A stretch of DNA of 64,000 bases from Emiliania huxleyi CCMP1516. Lineage: Eukaryota > Haptophyta > Isochrysidales > Noelaerhabdaceae. The position numbers were made by a program, and so were the translations under genes. Below the pieces are notes generated by a model that was given only the letters and a program-made list of their open reading frames with translations, had not been told where the DNA came from and ran no database searches. The stretch covers positions 622,156 through 686,155 of the forward strand of contig NW_005198965.1 of assembly GCF_000372725.1 (NCBI RefSeq), given 5' to 3'. Positions 28,607 through 38,537 of the stretch are shown here, in pieces; the stretch's first letter is position 1; the number at the start of each line of letters is the position of its first letter.

Positions 28607-29926
28607 TCAGGAGCCGTGGACGCGCTTGTACAACTGGAACTGGTCCCGTATCAACGGGCGGACGTCGTCCGTGACGGCGGCGAGCCTCTCGAGGAAGGGG
28701 AGCAGCTTGAGCAGCTCCGTGTCCGAGTTGTCGTCAAACCAGCTCACGATCGGGATGCCGTTGTCGAGCTGGAAGCCAAAGGCCTGCGGCGAGTTGTCGA
28801 CGATGGCGGCCTTGGTCAGGTCGCGGCCGAGCACCGTCAGGTCCTTCAGGTAGTTGCCGTCGACGACGACGCACGAGTCGCGGAAGACGCGGTGCTTGAT
28901 CCACTTGCGCTGCGGGTCGATGATGGACAGCAGGCGGTCGGCGTAAACCTGCGTGCGCGGCGGCGGCGGCTCGGGTCAGCGGCCCAGCGCCCGGGGAGGG
29001 GACGCCGCAGGGCGAGCGCCCGGCCGGGTGCGTGTGGGCGGGCGCACGGCCGCAGCGCGGGGCGGAGGCGTGGGGGTCCGCGCCTTTTGCGAGGCGGTAA
29101 AGACGATGATCTCAAACAGCTGCGACACGCGCTCGAGGAAGTGGTCCATGTGCGGCCGCTTGCGGACGTAGACCTGGTAGTTGACCGAGTTGAAGTGCAC
29201 CGGGAAGACGACGTCGTACGTCGGAAGGGGCACGATGGACGAGTGAAGCAGCGTCTCGTCCAGGTCGAGGATGAGCGAAATCGGAAACGTGCCGCGCGTC
29301 TTCTTGGGCAGGCAAATCGGCCGGTTCAGAGGGGGCGGGCGCGGCGGCAGGCTGCGGATGAAGACGTACGGGTCAAACTCGTCGAGCTCCTCGTCCTCCT
29401 CCTCCTGCTGCTGCTCAGGCGGCGGAGGCGGCGGCGGCGGCGGCTGCGGCGGCGGGTCGGCCGGCTCTGGCGCGCCTGCGGCCTCGGCCTCAGCGTCAGC
29501 GTCGGGCCTGGGCGGGTCGGCGGCGGCGCCGCCGCCGCCGCCGCCAAAGATGGTGAACATCGGCGAAAAGATGTCCAGGAGCCCGCGCTTCTCGGCGGCG
29601 GGCGGCGGCTGCGGCTGGGGCTTGCCCTCAGGCGACGTCAGCCCTGGCGCCGCCGGCGAGGCAGCAGCGGCGCCGGGCGTGCCCGGCGCGCGGCGGGGGC
29701 TCTGCGTGATGAAGCCAGAGGCATCGCCGCCGCTCGACGCCCGCGGCGCCTCGACCGGCGAGGGGGACGTCCAGAGGCGGCTAATCAAGCTGGTGAAGGT
29801 CCCCCCGCCCGCGCTGCCCGCGGCAGCCTTGCTGCTGCCAGCGGCCCCGCCGCCCGGCGGCGTCGCCAGGGCCGGCACAGGGGGGGGCGCGGCCGCGTCG
29901 CCCTCCTTGCTGTCGGGATCGTCCAT
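28607..29926 (-). CDS. FCP/SCP-type (NIF-domain) Ser/Thr phosphatase, 2 exons
   Basis: 394 aa. Exon 1 29926-29084, exon 2 28948-28607. The DxDxT nucleophile motif is intact ([13 protein letters not shown], about 217-229), followed by [25 protein letters not shown], a [12 protein letters not shown] block and [20 protein letters not shown], the core of the haloacid-dehalogenase CTD-phosphatase group (SCP/Dullard). The exon join [17 protein letters not shown] matches the family exactly. It requires a GC-AG intron (AAG|GCGCGG to ACGCAG, 29083-28949). The 200-aa N-terminus is Gly/Pro/Ala-rich with poly-Pro and an acidic [13 protein letters not shown] segment. Probable targets are the RNA polymerase II tail or regulatory phosphoproteins. 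Its start overlaps the tail of the upstream methyltransferase frame by 146 bp on the same strand. Confidence 0.9.
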
Positions 29927-31241
29927 TCTCGGAGGCCCGCCGGCAGCGCTTTGAGTCGCACGCTGTTGCGCCGAACAGCCTTGCCAGACAAGAATTCTTA
30001 TCTGCCCGCCCAGCCGTCTCCTCCCTCGCTGTCCCCTCCTTTACCGCCTCCTCCCTCGCCGCCGCCTCCTTCGCCTCCTCCTCCCTCGCCGCCTCCTCCC
30101 TGGCAGCCTCCTCCCTCGCCGCCTCCTCCCTTGCCACCTCCTCCCTCGCCGGCTCCTCCCTGCTAGCCTCCCTAAACATCTCGTCGGCGAGCGCCGCCGC
30201 CTCTGCGGGCGAGCGGCCGCACGCGAGCGCGCCAGAGACAAAGGTCGAGTTGGACCAGGTGCGCGTTGTGGGCACAAAGCGCTTGGCGTGATCTGCCGCG
30301 TCCGCCACCTCGCCCGCCCTCCACTCGTTGAGGAACGGGCACTCGACCAGGTCGCACTCGGCCGACTCGAGCCGCAGCCCCGCCGCCGTCACCGCGGAGC
30401 CGGCCGCAAACGGGGCGGTGCACGCCTCGAGCGAGCGGTACTCGTTGGGGAAGTTGGTGGCGCGGTGCACCTCCTCGCCGGCCACCTCGAGCCACAGCTC
30501 GGAGAAGGTCGGGTGCATCGCCTGCGCCACCCGCCTCGACGTGCCCAGGTACTGCCCCTCCCCGTCGGTCGCAAAGTTGGCGACCACGAGCTGGCCGCCC
30601 GGCTTGATCTCGGCGGCGCGCTGCAGCAGGATGGCCTCCCAGTCGGCGGCGGCCTGCGCGGCGAAGGCCTCGCGCGCCGCCGCGTCGGCGGAGCAGGCCG
30701 AGTGCAGCGCGTCCGGCACGCCGCACGGGACGTCGGTCAGCCAGTGCATCGCCGTCGCGCAAAACGCGAGGTCGATCGAGCTGGGCGCAAAGCAGCGCTC
30801 GTAGAAGGAGGCGCCGCTGGCGAGGACGTAGACGTTGCCGATGGAGCCGTCCATGTAGGTGGGCACCGACGGGCTCGGCAGCGCGCCGCTCGTCAGCTGA
30901 AACACGCTCTGCCAGTCGTTGAGCGCCTGGTCCTCGTAGTGCACGACCACCGGCGCCTCGGGCTCGGCCTCGCGCACGGACGCGACGATGGCGCGCATGA
31001 GCGGGAGGCTGGTGCCCGCGTCGGCGGTGCCAAAGTCGGCGATCGCGAACGGCGCGGCGTTGGCCACTCCCGCCGACTCTCGCGCCGCCAGAGCGCGGGC
31101 GAGCGCGGACTTGACCAGCGGCTGCGTCCTCGCGATGACGTCAAAGCAGCCCTTGGTAGAGCTCGTGTAGGTGCCGGCGCCCTGGCCGCCCCAGGGGACG
31201 TGCTTTCCCGCCGCCTCGGCCACTCTCTTTAGGTTCGCCAT
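29781..31241 (-). CDS. SABATH-type small-molecule methyltransferase with repeat-rich tail
   Basis: Starts at the ATG at 31241; the open frame is 486 aa. Features of the SABATH family (salicylate, jasmonate or benzoate carboxyl and caffeine N-methyltransferases): IADFGTADAGTSLPLMRAI as the SAM loop, YEDQALNDWQSVFQLTSG matching the NDLPxNDFNxLF block, and FCATAMHWLTDVP matching the SLHWLS block. The enzyme proper ends around residue 375. After it comes a charged Ala-Arg-Glu-Glu repeat (30040-30170 on the DNA, a degenerate 15-bp unit) and a basic Gly/Arg tail that overlaps the phosphatase start. The true end may lie earlier, near 29990, or involve an intron. Substrate unknown. The divergent neighbour is the dehydrogenase-oxidase fusion, 168 bp away. 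Confidence 0.8.
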   Translation of the reverse strand: MANLKRVAEAAGKHVPWGGQGAGTYTSSTKGCFDVIARTQPLVKSALARALAARESAGVANAAPFAIADFGTADAGTSLPLMRAIVASVREAEPEAPVVVHYEDQALNDWQSVFQLTSGALPSPSVPTYMDGSIGNVYVLASGASFYERCFAPSSIDLAFCATAMHWLTDVPCGVPDALHSACSADAAAREAFAAQAAADWEAILLQRAAEIKPGGQLVVANFATDGEGQYLGTSRRVAQAMHPTFSELWLEVAGEEVHRATNFPNEYRSLEACTAPFAAGSAVTAAGLRLESAECDLVECPFLNEWRAGEVADAADHAKRFVPTTRTWSNSTFVSGALACGRSPAEAAALADEMFREASREEPAREEVAREEAAREEAAREEAAREEEAKEAAAREEAVKEGTAREETAGRADKNSCLARLFGATACDSKRCRRASENGRSRQQGGRRGRAPPCAGPGDAAGRRGRWQQQGCRGQRGRGDLHQLD

Positions 31242-31260
31242 TCGGCACGAAGACGTGCGG

Positions 31261-31372
31261 TGCGAAATCAGATCTCGGTGCCGTTCTCCCCTGTAGTTTC
31301 CGGTGATGGCTCGGCAACTGCGCGGAAACTACATGTACCGAAGGGGGAGAACGGCACCGAGATATGATTTCG
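31261..31372. repeat. Foldback element in a divergent promoter
   Basis: Arms of about 30 bp (31261-31290, TGCGAAATCAGATCTCGG onward, and 31342-31372 as reverse complement with one mismatch), extended by a second matched pair (TAGTTTCCG / CGGAAACTA). A 12-bp indel separates the two parts on one side, and the loop is about 20 nt. It occupies two thirds of the 168-bp gap between the two divergent genes. It is either a MITE or a shared regulatory hairpin. Confidence 0.85.
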
Positions 31373-31409
31373 CACAGCACGTTCGCCAAGCCCTGCCGAA
31401 CCATCGCCG

Positions 31410-34400
31410 ATGGCAGCCACGCTCACCCGCTCCTGGCTTGGCCGGGCGTGGCGCGCCGAGCAGCGCTCCACGATGGCGACTGCAGCCTCCCTGGTCGGCA
31501 GTGAGTGGCGGCGCGAGCTCACAAAGGCGATGCAGGCCGCGCCGCCTCGTGCTGCCGGTCGCTCCCCTTTCCGCCTCTCGATGCAGGCGCCCACGCGCGA
31601 GCGGGCCGCCCGTTCTGGCGGCGTGCCCACCCGTGCCCGCCTCCCCCATTCGCCAGGTCAGCCCACCGGTGCCCGCCCCTCGCCCCCATTCGTTAGGTCA
31701 AGGGCAGCGACGAGGCGGCGCTCGGGACGCTTCACCTCGCCGCCGCCGCGCCGCTGTCCTCGTCTCGCCCCGGCAACGGCGGCATGCGGCTCTGGTCGTA
31801 CGTGAGCGGCACGGCGGCCGAGACCGAGGCCTCCAAGCTGGCGCTCGGCATGGAGATCAAGCACGCGAGCTTCAACACCGGCTTTTCCGGCGCCAAGCTG
31901 GTCTGTGCGGCGGAGCAGCCGATCGAGGCGTGGAGCGGCGACGACAAGCAGCGGCTGATGGACGCCGCCGCTTGTATGCTCACCGAGCTCGACGGCGCGA
32001 TGTTCACTGGATGCGACATGAACACGACCACGGAGGACATGGACTACCTCGCCGAGCGGTGCCCGTTCGTGCTGGCGGCCGTCGGCAACCCCTCGTGCTG
32101 CCCCAACGCCGCGACTGCGCACGGTGTCCTCGGCGCGCTGGACGCCACCTTTGGCGGCGAGGTGTCCGGCAAGCGCTTCGTCGTGCACGGGTGCGGCAAC
32201 GTCGGCCGCACCGTCGCCCTCGGCCTCGTCGAGCGGGGCGCGGAGGTGCTGACGGTCGACTTGGACGCCGCCCGCGCCGTCCTGCCGGGCTGCAAGATGC
32301 TCGACGCGGGCGGCGAGTGGTGGGCGACGCCGTGCGATGCGCTGGTGCCTCGCTGCAAGGGGGGAGGAGAGGAAGGGGGGGAGGGACGCTGCCGACCGCC
32401 CTCGCCCCCCTCGCCCCCTTCAGGTCCCTTGCTCCGCCTCGGGCCTCCTCACCGCCAAGCGGGCCGGCCAGCTGCAGTGCGAGGCCATCGTCGGCGCCAC
32501 GAACCTCCCCTTCGCCTCGGAGGAGGCGCAGGCCGTCGCCGAGCGCGAGCTCGGCATCACCTTTGTCCCCGAAGGCGCCGCCCGCGACACACGCCCCTTG
32601 GGCCCGCAATCTCGATCCGAACCCGCTTGCGATGTCTAGCTTTGTGTTCCGCGCAGGCATCACGTCCGCCGGCGCGGTCATCGTCGACTCGATCGAGTAC
32701 TGGGCCAACGACGCGTTCTCCGCCGCGGCGCCGCCCCTCCTCTACTCCTTCACCGCGCACGTCGTCGGCGAGAAGGTGAGCCGCCTCATCGAGCTCGCGC
32801 AGAGGCTGAACGTGCCTCCCTCCCTCGCGGTGCCGCTGGTCGCAGAGTCCGACTCGAGCTCGCCCGTCGGGGCGCGGTTCGAGGAGTGGCGCACCAGCCA
32901 CGCCGCCGCCGCCGCGAGCGAGCCGGCGCTCTCCGACTCCGCGAGCCGCGAGCTGCTCGCTCGCGCCTTTCTGACGGCGCAGGCGTCTCGCTGCCAGCCG
33001 GAGCTGCTCGTGGCGCGCAACGGTGTCGCGGGGGCCTCCGCCTCCGCCTCCGCCTCGCACGCGGCCTCCCTCTCGGGTGCGCGCCGCCACTCCTCCGCCT
33101 CGTCGGGGCGCGTCAGCGGCCGCGCCGACGTGGTCGTTGTCGGCGGAGGCGCGCCCGAGCCCCTGGGCAAGCGCGATGCCTTGGCCGCGTTTGTGCCGGA
33201 GGAGAATTCGCGGCTCTGCTGTAGGCATCATGGGCCTCAACATCGCCTACCAGCTCCGCCGCCGCTCGCCCGACCTGTCTGTGCTCGTGCTCGAGCGCGC
33301 CCCCGCCCTCGGCGCCGGCTCGTCCGGCTACTCGACCGGCTTCCAGCGCGCCTACTATTCGTTTGACGAGACGATGGCCTTCGCTCTCGACGGTGCGGCG
33401 CCGGCGTCGGCTTGCCGCCTCGCGCGATCCCGCGTCCCGACGCCCGAACCGGCCTCTCCGGCCCGGCAGGCATGGACGCGTACAAGAATTGGAGCGACTA
33501 CCTCCGCGACGGCGAGGCCAACGCCTCCTTCACCGAGACGGGCGCCCTGTGGATGCTCGGGTACGACGGCAGCCAGAACGAGGGGATGGTGCAGCGGCTC
33601 GCCAAGTTCGGCGTCGCGGCGGAGCAGATCGACGAGGCGGAGCTCGGGCGGCGCTACCCGATGATGAGCCCCGAGCCCTTCCCGACCTTCGACGAGGATG
33701 GCAACGAGACGCCGCACGCGGGAGGCGCCTTCTCCGCCGTGTACGAGCACGGCTGCGGGCACATCGACTCGTCCACCTGCCTCGAGGACCTGCTCCGCGC
33801 GTGCCGCCGCGACGGCGCCGAGGTGCGGCTCAACCAGCGCGTGCACCGCTTCGTGACGGCGCCCTCGACCGGCCGCTGCACCGGAGTCGAGATGGCGGAC
33901 GGCTCGCTGATCGAGGCGGGCGTCGCGGTTGTCAACGCGTCGGGGCCGTGGTTCAACAAGCTCAACTCTACGGTCGGGCTCTCGCTCTCCACCACGGCCC
34001 TGCCCACACGCATCCAAGTCGGCCACAAGTGGATCCCGGACGAGTATTGCTCGCTCCCCTTTGTCGCCGACGGGTGGGGGCCGTCGGGCATCTACTTTAT
34101 GCCGCGCGCCGCGAACAACCAGCTCGTCTTCGGCTCGGTGGCGCACCGCTTCGAGTCGGAGATCGTCGACCCCGACGCGTACAACGCCTCCCTCGACCCA
34201 GACGTCAAGCAAGACTACCTCAACTGCCTCTTCCACCGGCTGCCCAACCTGCCGCGCGAGGGCGAGATCGTCGGCTTCTCGTCCATGTACACCGTCAACC
34301 AGGACGACGTCCACCCGATGATCGGCGAGACGCGCGTCGCCGGCCTCTGGGCGTGCAACGGCTTCAGCGGCCACGGCTTCAAGCTCGCGCCCGCCGTCGG

Positions 34401-34524
34401 CTCGCTCGTCGCGCAGCAAACCACGGGCGCGAAGACGGACGCGTGGGAGACGGGTGTGCCGCACGACTTCATGGGCCCGTACCGCGAGCCGCTCAGCCTC
34501 AAGGTCAAGACCCACTTCGCGTGA
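31410..34524 (+). CDS. Fusion protein: Leu/Glu/Phe-type amino-acid dehydrogenase + FAD-dependent (DAO-family) oxidoreductase, 6 exons
   Basis: Exons 31410-31535, 31697-32344, 32424-32574, 32657-33148, 33225-33392 and 33470-34524 give 879 aa in one frame. Residues 1-42 are Arg/Ser-rich and amphipathic, like a mitochondrial presequence. The dehydrogenase half keeps GMEIK (Lys about 97), GFSGAKL (Lys about 109), CDMNTTTEDMDYLAE (catalytic Asp about 149, nearly the leucine-dehydrogenase motif) and the NAD loop HGCGNVGR (about 206-213). The FAD half opens with ADVVVVGGGIMGLNIAYQL (about 464-482), then LVLERAPALGAGSSGYSTG, and ends GFSGHGFKLAPAVGS (about 825), typical of sarcosine-oxidase-like enzymes. 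No stop and no Met occurs between dehydrogenase and FAD loop within exon 4, so the second half has no start of its own there. Introns 1, 3 and 4 fit GC-AG. Likely chemistry: oxidise an N-methyl or secondary amine, then deaminate the amino acid (inference). Confidence 0.85.
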
Positions 34525-35367
34525 GCTCCGCGCGGCCCGGTGGGTGGCGCGACACGCGTATTCCGAGCCGTCCCTTCGGGGCGGAGAGGGAGGAGCTCTG
34601 AGCTCCCACGGAGACTAGATCTGGCCCATCGCGAGGAGTCTGGGCGACGTACTGCCCCTGCACTGGGCATCTCGGCGAATTGACTGCTGCGCATACCAAT
34701 ACTACTAGATAGCAGTGAGTAGGAACTAGACCTGACGCGCGCATGGTGATTATTGCGGGGAGCGTGTCTGCGCATCTCGCTTCGCGCTCTCTGTGGGGTC
34801 TGTGAAGCTGTCCGTGTGACGCTGTGCACGAGACCCGGCACATATCCATCCTCTCACATATACGGTCTACCTCTACGTACAGTGAAAGTGTTAATGGCCC
34901 CTCTAATATCAGGCATCGGGGGGGGGGGGGCGGGGTAGGTACGGGTCAATTCTGACACTGAGAAGCAAGACTGCCGTATGTGCCGACCGTGCGGGTTCGG
35001 TTCTTTTTGTCTCCACACAGAGTCATCGAGGGCTTTTACCCCCTCCCCGCGACGGCACGTGGGGAGATCGCGGCGCGACGACCGACGAGGGGGTCTTGTC
35101 TCTTGAATTCGCACCACGACACTCACCTCACTCGACGCTGCGCACACACGCAGCATTTTAAAACGCCCATTTTGTGCCCACAACCCCGCCCACCGCCCCT
35201 CATTGGTCCCACCACCTAGCACCCCAAACTTGCGTTCGCAATCTCTCCTTGCGTGGTGTCCCCCGCTAATGTGTCGCCGTTCATCGAGGGGGCACGCTCG
35301 ATAGGGCGCGCCAAGCGCAATAGGCTGAGCTCAGAGAGGGGGAGCACAAGAGACCTCTGCCAGCACG
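34525..35367. other. Convergent intergenic region
   Basis: Contains a G run (34918-34932), AT-rich stretches and no gene with family features. It holds the 3' ends of the fusion gene and of the PHO88-like gene. Confidence 0.4.
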
Positions 35368-36125
35368 TCAATCGCATTTTCGGCTCTTCTTCTTGCCACT
35401 TCTCCGAGGCGACGCCGTCGCAGCAGGTTCCGCTTTCGATGTCGACCGCATGGCCTTGTTGCGCGATAAGAAGCTCCCCCACCCAAACCCGGTACCTGCA
35501 CGCATCCGCCAAGGGCGGGCCAGCTCCTCTTCGGCTGGCCTATGATAACGAGCCGGAGCGGTTGCTTCGAGGCGAGGCGGTGTTTCCGAGAGATAATTTA
35601 CTACGCGCCTTCCGAGCAACAGGACCTGGTTGGCAGCAAGGGGACGATTGAGGGCTGCCCCCGGCAGTTTGTGGGGAGCAGGGAGGATTCAATCACGCCT
35701 GCAACGGTTCGCCGCTCACGAGGAGGCAGAGGCCCATGAAAGGCATGAGTAGCAGCGGTTGCGCCGCACCGAACATACAATGGATGGCTGCGACGATGAT
35801 CGTGTGCATGCCCATTTGCTGCATTCTGCAGGCCAGGACGTGCATGTCATGCTGCCGGACGCTCATTATGCTCGTCTCCGGTGGTCCCCGCGAAGCTCCA
35901 AAGGGCGAGGGAATACTTGTGACAACCTAGGAACAAAATTACTCGTCCGAGGCTGGCTACGTCCATAAAACTGCTGCAGGCCGTGGCGGCCGTGAGCTGT
36001 GTCTCGTCATCGCCCGACCGAGCCACGCAGAACATTCGCCAGTAGAGGAAGGCCTGCACGCAAGTGAGGAATCCAAAAATCAGCTGGTAATACACCAGCT
36101 CTTCCGATTCCTCGTCGCTTTCCAT
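35368..36125 (-). CDS. PHO88/SND3-like ER membrane protein, 3 exons
   Basis: Modelled exons (minus): 36125-35943, 35851-35699 and 35625-35368, 197 aa, close to the usual 180-190 aa of the family. Exon 1 has an acidic start, a hydrophobic stretch (YYQLIFGFLTCVQAFLYW) and GDDETQL. Exon 2 carries the best family-like segment: MQQMGMHTIIVAAIHCMF then GAAQPLLLMPFMGL, and exon 3 continues VLLLGRRVV, matching the IH-FG-PLL-MGL-GR pattern of PHO88. The C-terminus is Lys/Arg-rich. PHO88/SND3 acts in SRP-independent insertion of proteins into the ER. The first intron is GT-AG; the second needs GC-AG (CAG|GCGTGA to ACCAG). Assignment is by pattern only and could be wrong; that the pieces are coding is better supported. 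Confidence 0.55.
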
Positions 36126-36278
36126 GGAGGCGCGCCGCCTCAGTTGCGACTTTGGGATGCGCTAGAGCAATCGCGCTGCGGACGGCCGATCGCGATCCCT
36201 GTGCTGAGTAAGATGTCTGTACTTGTTCACACCTGTACAGACCTGTACTCCCTATCAAAAACTCAAAACCCTCTAGCT

Positions 36279-38096
36279 CTACCGAAATCTTGGCTTCGAC
36301 CCTCCAAAGCTCTCCTCCATCCGCCTCTGTTCCTCCTCTCTCCTCACCTGCTCGATCTTCGCCTCGATCGCCTCTCTCCTCACGAGCGCAACCCTCTCGG
36401 CGATGACGGTCTGCAGCTTCTGAGCCGCGAGCCCCAAGCTTGATTTCCCGCTACTGCTGGGATCAGACGGCCCCGTCGAGACTGGGTTCGGGCGCGCGGC
36501 GTCACCGCGAGCCCCAGCTAACTGGTTGCCTCTCGCAACGGGCAAACTTCCGTCGCTTGCTGGCTGCCGGATCGCTTTCCGGCCTGCTACTCGCGGCGGG
36601 CCGCGCTGCGCGCCCGCCTGCGCTGGCACAGAGCCGCGCCTAGCCTCCGGGACGCTTGCTGCGCGAGTAAGGCCGCCGCCGCCGCCCTGCTGCTGCCGCA
36701 GGCGCGCCCTCTCCTGCCGTACCAGAAAGTCCTCGACGCCGCGCACCTCCACCGCTGCGGCCGGCTCGTACTTTACGGTTGGTGCAAAGGTTGGCGGAGC
36801 AAGCGCCGGCCCCCGCTCGACCCGAACCTCGATCGCCTTGGTCTTGATGTTCTTGGCGCGGTTCGCGTACTTGAGCGTGTTGATCGTCTCCTCAAACTGG
36901 TCCGAGGCGGGCGAGACGTTGGTGATGATGCACGTGGTGCTCTTCCCTCCGAGCGAGTCCTTGAGCAGCCTGGTCAGCTTCGAGTCGCGATATGGCACGT
37001 GAGCGTGCCCCCTGCCCCGGCCGGCGCCAGGACCGCCCCCTTGCACGAGCGCGTTGATGCAGTTGGCAAGCGCGAGCAACGACCGGTTGATGTTTGCTCC
37101 CTCATTCAGCCTCTGCCCCCGGTTGTCGGTCTTTGTGGCTCGCTCCGAACCGGCAAGGTCGATGAGGGCGAGCTTCCCGATCGCCTTGGCGCCACCTTCC
37201 TTCTCCGTCTCGAGCCGCAGCTGCAGCACCGCGTGCGAGCGGGATGATACCTCGTTGCAACCGGTGGCAGACGTGGTGCGGAACTGGTTGCCCCTCGCTA
37301 GCATGTCCTCGACCGCTTCTCTCGAGCCGACGACCAACGACGCCGCGCCGGCGACAAATGTTCCCTGCCGCGGGTCCTCCCGCACGTCCAGCGTGATCTT
37401 GTCTGACGGGTCGAGCAGGTCCTTGACCACCTCATTGTAGATCTCGACGTACTGCAGCCGCACCACAACTCGCGTCTTAGAGGCGTCGATGGCTTCAAAC
37501 AGGCCAGCCACCTGATGAAGGGGAGGCACGGTCAGGGCTAGGTGGAATCTATCGTGAAAAACTCGCTCGCTGGTCCCACCGTCAACGGAATCACACCAGG
37601 CTGGCCCGGCACGCCAGTCATCGTGTAGGTTTTTCCTGACCCCGTTGCGCCGTAGGCAAAGCAGCACGCGTTGGTGCCACGGAGCACGCCATCGATGACA
37701 TGCCTCGTCGTCTGTGGGAGTCACAAGCACGCTGGCAGTCACCACGAGTGCGGTGGGTGTCATCACCGTAAAGTAGCGCTCGCCTTCTCGTAAACATCCT
37801 GCTGCGAGATGCTCTCGTCAAATGCTAAATCAAACGCGTACGCCTTGTCGCGGTTCTTGTCTAGGCGCAGGTAGTCTATTCCGCCCATCTTGTCGTCCGG
37901 GTCGTTCACGTTAATCTGAGTGGCGATGGTGGAAGTGGTGGCAGGCACGAAGGTGTGCTGTCGGTCGGGACTAGGGTCGGGATGCGCCGCGGCGTGCCTG
38001 TGTGCCATCCTGGACGACAATGCAGGGGCTCGAGCTGCGCGCCCGCTCTCGCTTGTTCATCGGGCGCACCCTGACGGCGACGCGGATGTTGGGCAT
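36279..38096 (-). CDS. Kinesin motor protein (kinesin-8-like), 4 exons
   Basis: Exons 38096-37998, 37957-37784, 37711-37580 and 37511-36279, all joined in phase 0, 545 aa. Motor signatures in order: [12 protein letters not shown] at the start, P-loop [14 protein letters not shown] (111-124), switch [11 protein letters not shown] (about 221-230), switch [10 protein letters not shown] (about 251-258), [40 protein letters not shown], and the neck [14 protein letters not shown]. The motor is N-terminal, so plus-end-directed movement along microtubules is expected. The short tail is basic and low-complexity with a final helix ([20 protein letters not shown]) that may dimerise. Introns 1 (40 nt) and 2 (72 nt) fit as GC-AG (CAG|GCACGC; AAG|GCGAGC), intron 3 as GT-AG. 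The subfamily call is tentative. Confidence 0.92.

Positions 38097-38537
<441 letters not shown>

Noticed and set aside
28388-30166. A 592-aa plus-strand frame rich in Arg and Pro
   Set aside because: It lies opposite the phosphatase and methyltransferase, whose motifs are clear. It is a by-product of GC-rich codon use.
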